48,356 nt of DNA from Minisyncoccota bacterium (lineage in GTDB: Bacteria > Patescibacteriota > Microgenomatia > PFEM01 > JAFGMK01), in assembly GCA_016927565.1 (NCBI GenBank), contig JAFGMK010000023.1, forward strand, positions 1 to 48,356. The letters run 5' to 3'. The notes under the pieces are model-generated. The model worked only from the letters and a program-made list of their open reading frames with translations, did no database searches and was not told the DNA's origin. Below are positions 42,475 to 48,356 of the stretch, in pieces. Both the position numbers and the translations under genes were made by a program. The stretch's first letter is position 1. Each line of letters begins with the position of its first letter.

Positions 42475-42954
42475 GTGCCCAGGAGCGGAAAGGTAAAAAA
42501 AAGACCGATTGCGTCTGATCCGATTTACAATCACCGGTTGGTAACCCGATTGATCAATCGGGTTATGCGGGGGGGGAAAAAGTCAATCGCCCAAAAGCAG
42601 GTTTATCAGGCTTTTGAAGAGGTTGAGAAGAAAACCGGCCGGCCGTCCTTGGAAATTTTTTTGCAGGCAATCGAAAATATTAAACCCAGCGTAGAAGTCC
42701 GTCCCCGGAGAATCGGAGGAGCGGCTTATCAAGTTCCCTTACCGGTTAGAGGAGACCGGCGGGAATCTTTGGCAATCCGCTGGTTGATTCAGGCAGCCCG
42801 ATCCAAATCTAATAAGGAGCATCATCATTTTTGGCTTAAATTGGCTTCTGAGATTATTGAAGCGGCTAAAGGCGAGGGAATAGCAATTCAAAAGAAAAAA
42901 GACATTCATCGTTTAGCGGAAGCTAATCGGGCTTTTGCCCACTTTCGTTGGTAA
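42475..42954 (+). CDS. rpsG: 30S ribosomal protein S7
   Basis: This 159-residue protein has the S7 pattern: DPIYNHRLVTRLINRVMRGGKKSIAQKQVYQAFEEV, then ALQAIENIKPSVEVRPRRIGGAAYQVPLPVR and a C-terminal HRLAEANRAFAHFRW. S7 nucleates the 30S head. It begins with GTG (GTGCCC), with GAGG (42467-42470) just upstream. It follows rpsL by 54 bases. Confidence 0.96.
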   Translation: MPRSGKVKKRPIASDPIYNHRLVTRLINRVMRGGKKSIAQKQVYQAFEEVEKKTGRPSLEIFLQAIENIKPSVEVRPRRIGGAAYQVPLPVRGDRRESLAIRWLIQAARSKSNKEHHHFWLKLASEIIEAAKGEGIAIQKKKDIHRLAEANRAFAHFRW

Positions 42955-43013
42955 ATCAGCTTAAACCTTTCTCCTCTTGCATACAAGTTCAATTTTATGA
43001 TAAAAAATAATTA

Positions 43014-43772
43014 ATGAACAACCAAACAGATAATCCAGGTGATCCGAATAGTCAGACCCAGCTTCCCGGTTCCGGCCCTGCTTCTCAATCGGAACAGGTC
43101 GGATCATTGAGTTCCGGACCGAGTTTTCCTGCCGAAACGCCGGTTGCCCCCGGAATGGGCGTTTCGTCTGGACCAAGCCTTTCCTCTGATCGAATAGGTG
43201 TTAGCCAGAATCCGGCCGGGCCAACGATCAATCCGCCGCCGCCGCCAATTAATCATTATCCGTCTGGCGCCGGACCGGTAGCTGCTGCTCCTCCCCAATA
43301 TTCGCCGCCGCCGACAGTGGTTTCTCCCCCGCCGGCACCGGTGACATACCAGGCACCGGCGATGCCGACTATCATTTCACCCATGCCGCCGCCGACCCAA
43401 ACTGTAATTCAGGCCGGTCCGGCCGAAACGGCCAGTGAAATTCAACAGCGGATCGTTCAGGACGAACAGGTAAAAGAGGTTAAACGGGTTCGCCGGGGTT
43501 ATAAATTGGAGAATGCGGTTAATGTTCTTTTTGGGATGATCGAGGGAGCTCTGGCCTTAAGACTGATTTTTAAACTTTTGGGAGCTAAAGACAATAATCC
43601 TTTCATTGCTTTGCTTTATCAGTTTACCGGTATTTTCGCGACTCCGTTTGATGGTATTTTCGGCGGCAATCCCAGCTTCGGCCGGTTTGTCCTTGACATC
43701 GGTTCGGTTATCGGCATGGTTGTTTATGCTTTGATCGGTTTTGGCCTGCTGAGATTGGTGAAGGTTCTTTAG
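43014..43772 (+). CDS. YggT-family membrane protein with long Pro-rich N-terminus
   Basis: This is a 252-residue protein. Residues 1-140 are low-complexity, rich in Pro, Gly, Ser and Gln, and probably disordered. Residues 155-250 contain two pairs of hydrophobic segments with VLFGMIEGALALRLIFKLLGA and GIFATPFDGIFGG, the pattern of YggT/YlmG membrane proteins, which are linked to cell division and envelope organisation. The Pro-rich extension is not part of the classical family. The 3' end overlaps the convergent HIT gene by 65 bases. Confidence 0.8.
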   Translation: MNNQTDNPGDPNSQTQLPGSGPASQSEQVGSLSSGPSFPAETPVAPGMGVSSGPSLSSDRIGVSQNPAGPTINPPPPPINHYPSGAGPVAAAPPQYSPPPTVVSPPPAPVTYQAPAMPTIISPMPPPTQTVIQAGPAETASEIQQRIVQDEQVKEVKRVRRGYKLENAVNVLFGMIEGALALRLIFKLLGAKDNNPFIALLYQFTGIFATPFDGIFGGNPSFGRFVLDIGSVIGMVVYALIGFGLLRLVKVL

Positions 43773-44166
43773 CTTCTGAGGAACTTTGTTCCAGGGATAG
43801 TTTTTTAGCTAGCATCCGGCCTTTTGCTTTAGTTAATTTGTTTCTTTTCCAAACCAGATCGGTTCCCTTTGGTGCTGGTAAAATTTGAATGTGGGCATGT
43901 TCAACCATCTTTCCCCAAACAATTGAAGCTACCCAGGAATTTTTAAAAAATTTTTGATAATGGCGGGCGATTTTGGCCGCTACTTTGAAAAACTCACCCG
44001 TCTGAGGAACATCCCAAACCCAACGGTAGTGTTTTTTAGTGATCACTTGGGTGTGGCCGGGGGTAAAATAGTTTATATCCAAAAAAGCCAAGTAGTTTTT
44101 ATCTTCGTAGATTTTAAAACAGGGCCGGCGGCCTTTGGCGATTTGGCAGAAAATGCATTTTTTCAT
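43708..44166 (-). CDS. HIT-domain protein with a His-to-Gln change in the catalytic triad
   Basis: This 152-residue protein starts MKKCIFCQIAKGRRPCFKIYED, followed by YLAFLDINYFTPGHTQVITKKHY, and has the HIT signature HAHIQILP (near 90-97). The classic triad is His-x-His-x-His; here the third position is Gln, as in GalT- and Ap4A-phosphorylase-like branches. It may hydrolyse or transfer nucleotidyl groups of small nucleotides. The last ~40 residues are basic and polar. It lies on the minus strand and its 3' end overlaps the convergent YggT-family gene by 65 bases. Confidence 0.85.
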   Translation of the reverse strand: MKKCIFCQIAKGRRPCFKIYEDKNYLAFLDINYFTPGHTQVITKKHYRWVWDVPQTGEFFKVAAKIARHYQKFFKNSWVASIVWGKMVEHAHIQILPAPKGTDLVWKRNKLTKAKGRMLAKKLSLEQSSSEAKEPSPISAGQNRSKHKQPCR

Positions 44167-44195
44167 CAGTTTAAGTTTACCATATTAATCTCTTC

Positions 44196-44242
44196 CGGTC
44201 CCGGACCATGGGTCCCGCCGATGGCGGGATCGGTCCGGGATC
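44196..44242. repeat. Nested GC-rich inverted repeat between the HIT gene and tsaC-tsaE
   Basis: An outer GGTCCCGGACC/GGTCCGGGATC pair (one mismatch) encloses a TCCCGCC/GGCGGGA stem. The inner CCCGCCGA-GGCGGG motif is also present at 47426-47446. It lies between divergent genes, so it is not a terminator for either of them. It may be a repeat element or operator. Confidence 0.5.
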
Positions 44243-44263
44243 GTGATCCTTCTAATCTTGCGG

Positions 44264-44269
44264 TATAAT
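44264..44269 (+). promoter_or_regulatory. -10 box of the tsaC-tsaE promoter
   Basis: A perfect TATAAT with a weak TCGTGA 17 bases upstream. Transcription would start near 44276, one or two bases before the ATG at 44278, so a leaderless transcript is predicted. Confidence 0.5.
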
Positions 44270-44277
44270 CAGGCTTA

Positions 44278-45348
44278 ATGAAAATTATCAAACTCACTCT
44301 AGCTAACTTGGAGAAAATTGCCAATTCGGCTCAAAAAGCGCTTCAGGCTGGTAATCTAATTGTTATTCCTTCTGACACGGCTTACGGTTTGGCCGCCCGG
44401 GCTGATTCTTCAAAAGCGGTCAGGAAAGTTTTGGATTTTAAAGGCCGCCTGCCGGATAAGGGAATTTCTGTTTTCTTGTCCGGTTTGGCAGCCGTTAAAA
44501 AATATGCTTTTATTTCCTCCGGCCAGCTTGAGGTTCTTCGGACTCTTTTGCCCGGGGCATTCACCCTCATTTTAGATTCGCGTCGGCTTTTGTCTTCCCT
44601 ACTGGAGCCGGCCGATAAGACTTTGGGAGTAAGAGTAATTAAACATGAGTTTGTTAGTCAGCTTCTCAAAAAAACCGGTTTTCCCTTTACCGCCACTTCC
44701 GCCAATCTGTCCGGGCGGGGACCGCATTATTCAATTCCGGCTTTTTTAAAGACTCTTTCAGACAGAAAAAAGAAGCAGTTAAGTCTGGTTATTGATGCGG
44801 GTCGGTTGCCGCGGCGGCCGGTTTCGACGGTCATCCGATTAACGAGTGAAAAGATAAAAGTTATTCGCCCCGGTCTTTTAAATCCCCGGCTGGTTTTAAA
44901 TCAAAGAACTAAAAACCCGATGGCTACAATCAAACTGGCGCAAAAAATTTACCAAGATTTTTTAGAAAAGAAATTAGCCTCTCGGGCGGTTGGCGTTATT
45001 CTGAGGGGCGGCTTGGGCAGCGGCAAAACTGTTTTCGCTCAAGGGATCGGTCGTTTATTTAATCGCCAGCTTTTTTCCCCGACTTTTGTTTTAATGGATG
45101 AGCACCCGATTAATCGAGGGAATTTAAGAAATATTTATCATTTGGATCTTTATCGGCTGGAAAATCCGGAAGAAATAAATGATTTGGATTTGACTCATTT
45201 TTTCCAGAAGGGTAATTTGCTGCTTTTTGAGTGGGGAGAAAAACTGGCCTCTTTTGGTGAATTTAAAAAAACCGGGGCGGCTTTTTACTGGCTTCAGATC
45301 GAAGCAAAGGGGGAAAATATCCGGGATTTTAAACTTTATCAGCTTTAA
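44278..45348 (+). CDS. TsaC (Sua5/YrdC)-TsaE fusion, t6A tRNA modification
   Basis: This is a 356-residue protein. Residues 1-205 are a TsaC/YrdC domain (KGRLPDKGISVFLSG, PFTATSANLSG) that makes threonylcarbamoyl-AMP. Residues 215-356 are a TsaE P-loop domain: Walker A GGLGSGKT (244-251), SPTFVLMDEH, and YHLDLYRLENPEEINDLDLTHFF followed by LLLFEWGEK. TsaC and TsaE are usually separate. Met215 (ATG at 44920) coincides with the natural start of TsaE proteins, so an additional internal start is possible. tsaD follows directly. tsaB is not in the window. Confidence 0.9.
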   Translation: MKIIKLTLANLEKIANSAQKALQAGNLIVIPSDTAYGLAARADSSKAVRKVLDFKGRLPDKGISVFLSGLAAVKKYAFISSGQLEVLRTLLPGAFTLILDSRRLLSSLLEPADKTLGVRVIKHEFVSQLLKKTGFPFTATSANLSGRGPHYSIPAFLKTLSDRKKKQLSLVIDAGRLPRRPVSTVIRLTSEKIKVIRPGLLNPRLVLNQRTKNPMATIKLAQKIYQDFLEKKLASRAVGVILRGGLGSGKTVFAQGIGRLFNRQLFSPTFVLMDEHPINRGNLRNIYHLDLYRLENPEEINDLDLTHFFQKGNLLLFEWGEKLASFGEFKKTGAAFYWLQIEAKGENIRDFKLYQL

Positions 45349-45363
45349 AAAAACACAAAGCAA

Positions 45364-45429
45364 ACACCCCAGGGGTGTCTTTGATATTTCACCCCTGGGG
45401 TGAAACTTATATTACACCTTGAAGGTGAA
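45364..45429 (+). repeat. Palindrome cluster in the tsaD leader (cluster 1)
   Basis: Three 13-bp palindromes are centred at 45371 (CACCCCAGGGGTG), 45396 (CACCCCTGGGGTG, extended to TTTCACCCCTGGGGTGAAA) and 45421 (CACCTTGAAGGTG), exactly 25 bases apart. The first two are perfect reverse complements, so in RNA they can form a 13-bp stem with a 12-base loop. There is no U-tract. The tsaD ATG is at 45455. Confidence 0.75.
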
Positions 45430-45454
45430 TTAACAATCCAGGGCAAGCGAAAAC

Positions 45455-46528
45455 ATGAAAATTCTATCAATCGAAACCAGTTGTGATGAAACCGCTGCTG
45501 CCGTTACCGAAGGCCGGCGGGTTCTTTCTAATGTGGTCTTTTCTCAAATCAATATCCATAAAAAATATGGCGGCGTTTACCCGGCTTTGGCTAAGCGGGC
45601 CCATGAGGAAAAATTGCCGATAGTGGTTAAAAAAGCGGTTAAAAATGCCGGAATTGATCTTGGTGAAATTGGGGCGATTGCGGTAACCTTTGGTCCCGGA
45701 TTGGTGGTTGCTTTGGAAGTAGGCCTCAGAAAGGCTAAAAAACTGGCTTCGGAACTTAAAAAACCACTCATTCCGGTTAATCATCTTGAAGCCCATTTTT
45801 ATAGTTGCTGGGCTCAAAACCGGAATGGCCGGCCTTTGAGAGAGTTTGCTTTTCCGTTTCTGGGTTTGGTGGTGTCGGGCGGTCATACCAGCCTGATTCT
45901 GGTCAAGAATCATCTTGATTATCAGGTTTTGGGCCAAACTTTGGACGATGCCTGCGGTGAAGCTCTGGATAAAGCGGCTAAAGTGCTGGGCTTAGGTTAT
46001 CCCGGCGGACCGATTATGGAAGAACTGAGCCTGAAAGGCGACCCTGATTTTCTCGATTTACCGGTTCCCATGAAAACCCATCCGGGGCTTAATCTTTCTT
46101 ATTCAGGCTTGAAGACCTCATTTAAAAATCGGGTGGCGAGGTTGTCCCAAAAGACAGTTCGGAAAAATCTGCCTGGCTTAGCTGCTTCTTTCCAGCAAGT
46201 TGCTTTTGAAGCCATTTTGGTGAAACTGAAAAGAGCCTTATTGACTACCGGAACAAAAAACCTTGTTGCCGGTGGCGGTGTTTTGGCCAATAAGAAACTC
46301 CGTTTATTAATTAAGCAATTAGCCCTGAAATTAGGTGTAAAAGTTTTTTTCCCGCCGTTTCCCAAGCTGGTGGGTGATAACGCCGCTATGGTCGGCGTTG
46401 CCGGCTATTATAAATACCAAGAAGGAATTTATCTGAAGAAGAATTTTGATCCGTTGGACCGGATCGCCCGCCCGGATTTGAATCTGTGGACCAAAAACCC
46501 ACCGGGAGTGGCAAAAAGAGCGCGATAA
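45455..46528 (+). CDS. tsaD: tRNA threonylcarbamoyladenosine synthase TsaD
   Basis: This 357-residue protein has the ASKHA fold of TsaD: MKILSIETSCDETAAAV at the N-terminus; KYGGVYPALAKRAHEE, with the first metal-binding His of the HxxxH site (H in RAHEE; the second His of the usual R.H...H is not obvious); NHLEAHFYS; VVSGGHTSLIL; TLDDACGEALDKAAKVLGLGYPGGP; and VAGGGVLANKKLR with GDNAAM. It uses the TsaC product to form t6A37 on ANN-decoding tRNAs. The last ~15 residues (NPPGVAKRAR) come from a repeated DNA motif also present at the window end (48329-48353). It is adjacent to the tsaC-tsaE fusion. Confidence 0.93.
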   Translation: MKILSIETSCDETAAAVTEGRRVLSNVVFSQINIHKKYGGVYPALAKRAHEEKLPIVVKKAVKNAGIDLGEIGAIAVTFGPGLVVALEVGLRKAKKLASELKKPLIPVNHLEAHFYSCWAQNRNGRPLREFAFPFLGLVVSGGHTSLILVKNHLDYQVLGQTLDDACGEALDKAAKVLGLGYPGGPIMEELSLKGDPDFLDLPVPMKTHPGLNLSYSGLKTSFKNRVARLSQKTVRKNLPGLAASFQQVAFEAILVKLKRALLTTGTKNLVAGGGVLANKKLRLLIKQLALKLGVKVFFPPFPKLVGDNAAMVGVAGYYKYQEGIYLKKNFDPLDRIARPDLNLWTKNPPGVAKRAR

Positions 46529-46565
46529 CTATCCCGGATGGTCGCTTATAACTGTCCTATAGTGG

Positions 46566-46571
46566 TATAAT
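46566..46571 (+). promoter_or_regulatory. -10 box of the 46674 sortase promoter
   Basis: A perfect TATAAT at 46566-46571 with no good -35. A start near 46578 would place the palindrome cluster 46590-46658 inside the transcribed leader of the sortase gene. Confidence 0.45.
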
Positions 46572-46589
46572 ATTTTCTAAGGAATCTTT

Positions 46590-46658
46590 CGCCCCAGGGG
46601 TGTTTTAATCAATCTCATAACACCTTTAGGGTGTCTGCATATTTCACCTTGAAGGTGG
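46590..46658 (+). repeat. Palindrome cluster in the sortase leader (cluster 2)
   Basis: Palindromes CGCCCCAGGGGTG (46590-46602), CACCTTTAGGGTG (46621-46633) and CACCTTGAAGGTG (46645-46657). In RNA, 46592-46604 can pair with 46619-46631 (12 of 13 pairs, two of them G-U) around a 14-base loop. It lies 16 bases before the sortase ATG at 46674. Confidence 0.65.
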
Positions 46659-46673
46659 AAAACCCGAAACTTT

Positions 46674-47363
46674 ATGATGAAAAAGTTTCTAACCAGTCTT
46701 AAACACCGCCCTGCCTGCTTCTGGGCCTTATTTTTTTTGAGTTTCGGTCTGATAACCGCCGCCTTTTTTGCCAGCCCGTTTTTTTATCTTGAAACCCGTT
46801 ATTATCTTAATAACCTGTCCCAATCAAAACCCGAGGAAATCTCCGGCTTTGGCAGAATTTTAAAAAAGATCGAAGAAGAATCCGGTTTTGCCGCCATTAT
46901 CAGAAAAAGCGATTTGAGCTTGCTTGAACCGATTGAGCCGGATTTTGGTTTGGTGATTCCTAAAATTCAGGTTAATGCCCGGGTAGTGGCCAATGTTCCC
47001 GAGGATGATAAAAACGCTTATCAAGCGGCCTTAAAAAAAGGCGTTGCCCATGCTGCGGGCAGTGTTTTGCCGGGAGAAGAAGGTACGATTTATCTCTTCG
47101 GCCACTCAACCGATTATATCTTTAATGTCAGCCGGTTCAACGCCCTTTTTTATCTCTTGAACAAACTGGAAGCCGGTGACCGGCTGAGTCTTTTTTATCA
47201 GGCAAAACGGTTTGAGTATGAAGTCGCCGAAAAAAAAGTTCTTAATCCCAATCAGCTTGACGAAGTTAATTTGACCTTTGATCAGAATCAGTTGATCCTT
47301 CAGACCTGCTGGCCGCCGGGCACAACTTGGAAACGACTGTTGGTTTTTGCTAAACCTGTTTAA
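46674..47363 (+). CDS. Sortase adjacent to an LPXTG-like substrate gene
   Basis: This 229-residue protein has an N-terminal transmembrane helix (about 15-36), a coiled linker, and a sortase beta-barrel (about 90-229). Catalytic His is in YLFGHSTD, Cys in LQTCWPPGT, Arg in WKRLLVFAK. The gene has a leader with a -10 box and the palindrome cluster. It is next to the gene for an MPETG-containing surface protein, which is its likely substrate. An alternative start at 46677 differs by one Met. Confidence 0.9.
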   Translation: MMKKFLTSLKHRPACFWALFFLSFGLITAAFFASPFFYLETRYYLNNLSQSKPEEISGFGRILKKIEEESGFAAIIRKSDLSLLEPIEPDFGLVIPKIQVNARVVANVPEDDKNAYQAALKKGVAHAAGSVLPGEEGTIYLFGHSTDYIFNVSRFNALFYLLNKLEAGDRLSLFYQAKRFEYEVAEKKVLNPNQLDEVNLTFDQNQLILQTCWPPGTTWKRLLVFAKPV

Positions 47364-47423
47364 AAATTCCATCCGGCAAAAGGGTCTCTTTTTGGTTGGC
47401 GCAAGACAATAATCTTGTTCAAT

Positions 47424-47485
47424 AACGATCCCGCCGACGGCGGGATCGGGGAAGCTCCGGATTGTCAAAGAGAGTGAATAGTTAC
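47424..47485. repeat. Minor intergenic repeat (second family) with GC-rich hairpin
   Basis: GATCCCGCC (47428-47436) and GGCGGGATC (47440-47448) form a perfect stem. Downstream GGGGAAGCTCCGGATTGTC and AAAGAGAGTGAATAGTTA resemble the 23920-23973 region. It lies between the sortase gene and the promoter of the LPXTG-like gene. Confidence 0.4.
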
Positions 47486-47500
47486 ATAATCCTATAGTCA

Positions 47501-47529
47501 TTGACGCTTTTGTGAAAATATGGTAAAGT
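47501..47529 (+). promoter_or_regulatory. Promoter of the LPXTG-like gene
   Basis: TTGACG (47501-47506) and TAAAGT (47524-47529) are separated by 17 bases. The start would be near 47536. It overlaps an in-frame ATG at 47520, which therefore is not the real start of the downstream gene. Confidence 0.65.
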
Positions 47530-47541
47530 ATCACCACTATC

Positions 47542-47569
47542 AAACCTTGCCCAATAGGCAGGTTTTTTT
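47542..47569 (+). terminator. Intrinsic terminator inside the leader of the LPXTG-like gene
   Basis: AAACCTTGCC (47542-47551) pairs with GGCAGGTTT (47557-47565) with one bulged base and a 5-base loop, followed by a run of T to 47569 and more T after one A. It sits between the promoter (47501-47529) and the ATG (47583). A terminator in this position would act as an attenuator of the surface-protein gene or end a short leader RNA. Confidence 0.7.
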
Positions 47570-47582
47570 ATTTTATAGATTT

Positions 47583-48239
47583 ATGAAAACAAAAAAAACA
47601 TCTTTCCGATTTTGGCTTTGTCTTCTTTCCTTAGCGGCCTTTTTATTAACCGCTCCTTTAGCCAAAGCCTACTACTATGATGACGAAGAAGACCGGAGTG
47701 AGGTTTATGTGGTTAAAAAGGTTTCCCGCCCGCGGCAAAATAACGAGGGCGGTTATGATTTTGTTTATGAGCTGGGTGAAGGCGAAGCCGAGCGTTACCA
47801 AAAAAATCAAGTGGTGGCTTTTGAAATCCGGGTCAAAAATACCGGGGAAGAAACCCTTTCCAAAGTTGTCGTCACTGACAAATATCCCAATGAGGTTGAC
47901 TTCCCCCGTGATGACGATGACAATTGGGACGACGGCAAAAAAGAATACCGCTATGAGATCTTTGATTTAGGGGTTGATGAAGAAGCGGTGAGAACTATCG
48001 AGGGCCGGGTGACCTCTGACAGCCGGGTTTGCGTCCAAAACCAGGTTTGGGCTGATCCGGACCGCGGTGAAACTGATTACGACGATGCCCGGTTTTGTCT
48101 TGGTAAAGAAACCGAAGGCGAGGTCTTAGGGGTTAAGGCCATGCCCGAAACCGGAGTGTCAGCCTTGATTTGGTTAGCGCCAATGGTTTTTTTGGGAACT
48201 GGGGTGGTTCTTAGTCAAAAGAGACAATCACTTCTTTAG
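47583..48239 (+). CDS. Surface protein with DUF11-like domain and LPXTG-like sorting signal (MPETG)
   Basis: This 218-residue protein has a signal peptide (residues 1-29, cut after AKA). It continues with an acidic region (DDEEDRSE) and a beta-sandwich resembling DUF11-type repeats (about 60-165, AFEIRVKNTGEETLSKVVVTDKYPNEVDF), and ends in MPETG (about 190-194), a hydrophobic helix and a short KRQ-type basic tail. This is the classic layout of a sortase substrate. The gene directly follows a sortase gene. The ATG at 47583 is chosen because the upstream ATG (47520) is inside the promoter. Confidence 0.85.
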   Translation: MKTKKTSFRFWLCLLSLAAFLLTAPLAKAYYYDDEEDRSEVYVVKKVSRPRQNNEGGYDFVYELGEGEAERYQKNQVVAFEIRVKNTGEETLSKVVVTDKYPNEVDFPRDDDDNWDDGKKEYRYEIFDLGVDEEAVRTIEGRVTSDSRVCVQNQVWADPDRGETDYDDARFCLGKETEGEVLGVKAMPETGVSALIWLAPMVFLGTGVVLSQKRQSLL

Positions 48240-48328
48240 AGGTAATCCCTCCTGCAAGATGGCCGGATGGCCTCCTTGGAGTGTGGGGTGGCCAGGTGAA
48301 AATGCGCTTTTTTATATTTACCAAAAAT

Positions 48329-48353
48329 ACTCACCGGGAGCGGCAAAAAGAGC
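48329..48353. repeat. Copy of the repeat at the tsaD 3' end
   Basis: The 25 bases at 48329-48353 match 46497-46521 with two differences. At 46497-46521 the segment encodes the last residues of TsaD (PPGVAKRA). At 48329 it runs close to the window edge, so it cannot be said whether it ends a gene there. Confidence 0.6.
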
Positions 48354-48356
48354 GAA

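Noticed and set aside
45364-45429. Palindrome cluster before tsaD as a simple terminator for tsaC-tsaE
   Set aside because: There are three palindromes at regular spacing, with no U-tract, and the same arrangement lies in front of dnaJ and a sortase gene; a single terminator does not explain this.
1-48356. Recoding of TGA (as in some CPR lineages)
   Set aside because: TGA occurs as a proper stop (for example ruvX at 33193-33195), and Trp positions in conserved proteins are TGG.
1-48356. tRNA, rRNA or CRISPR genes
   Set aside because: I looked in the intergenic regions for tRNA T-loop sequences, rRNA cores and regularly spaced direct repeats and saw none. The palindromes at 45364-45429 are regularly spaced but lack unique spacers of CRISPR length.

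Overview
The window looks like a chromosomal segment of a Candidate Phyla Radiation (Patescibacteria) bacterium, most likely from the Microgenomates group. This is inferred from gene content and protein style, because there is no rRNA here to settle it. Supporting signs are: very short versions of core proteins (IF2 of 499 aa, HrcA of 242 aa, AlaRS of 618 aa without its C-terminal domain); Pro/Thr-rich cell-surface proteins with sortases and an LPXTG-like substrate; PilN/PilO-like proteins; and dense housekeeping operons with few metabolic genes. TGA is used as a stop codon, with no sign of recoding. I found no tRNA, rRNA, CRISPR array, prophage or complete insertion sequence.

Layout. 1-3.8 kb, minus strand: two surface or membrane-anchored proteins with Pro/Thr tracts (one cut by the window edge), a pilN-pilO-small membrane protein operon, and rpsT. 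4.0-7.5 kb, plus strand: murJ and lepA. 8.3-12.9 kb: a heat-shock operon, hrcA-grpE-dnaK-(DUF6941-like)-dnaJ, behind a CIRCE-like operator. 13-15.1 kb: a secreted Cys-rich protein, a multi-pass acyltransferase-like protein and a small membrane-protein gene broken by a homopolymer frameshift. 15.4-23.8 kb: nusA-infB-(DHH pseudo-enzyme)-rpsO-pnp, then a protease-less Lon ATPase and a family 4-like uracil-DNA glycosylase. 24.1-27.7 kb: ftsK, a RodZ-like gene and two small membrane proteins. 27.8-34.5 kb: alaS, a large actin-like/membrane fusion protein, a sortase, ruvX, a zinc ribbon and mltG. 34.6-43.8 kb: rpoB-rpoC, rpsL-rpsG and a YggT-family gene. 43.7-48.2 kb: a HIT-family gene, a tsaC-tsaE fusion, tsaD, a second sortase and its probable LPXTG-like substrate.

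How the genes work together. The segment supplies transcription (rpoBC, nusA), translation (infB, rpsL, rpsG, rpsO, rpsT, lepA, alaS), t6A tRNA modification (tsaC-tsaE, tsaD), protein folding, RNA turnover (pnp), and envelope construction and division (murJ, mltG, ftsK, RodZ-like, sortases, pilus-like proteins). Many promoters are close to the sigma-70 consensus. Several place the predicted transcription start within a few bases of the start codon (alaS, ftsK, tsaC), so leaderless mRNAs are likely.

The most unusual signals are: (1) clusters of 13-bp palindromes in the leaders of dnaJ, tsaD and a sortase gene, able to pair with each other as RNA; (2) four copies of a roughly 120-155 bp MITE-like inverted-repeat element, one bounded by an exact 10-bp direct repeat; (3) a Lon-type AAA+ protein with no protease domain; (4) a DHH-family protein that has lost its metal ligands inside the nusA-infB operon; (5) a fused TsaC-TsaE; (6) a uracil-DNA glycosylase with a Cys-to-His change at an iron-sulfur ligand and a C-terminal clamp-binding motif; (7) an intrinsic terminator inside the leader of the LPXTG-like gene.
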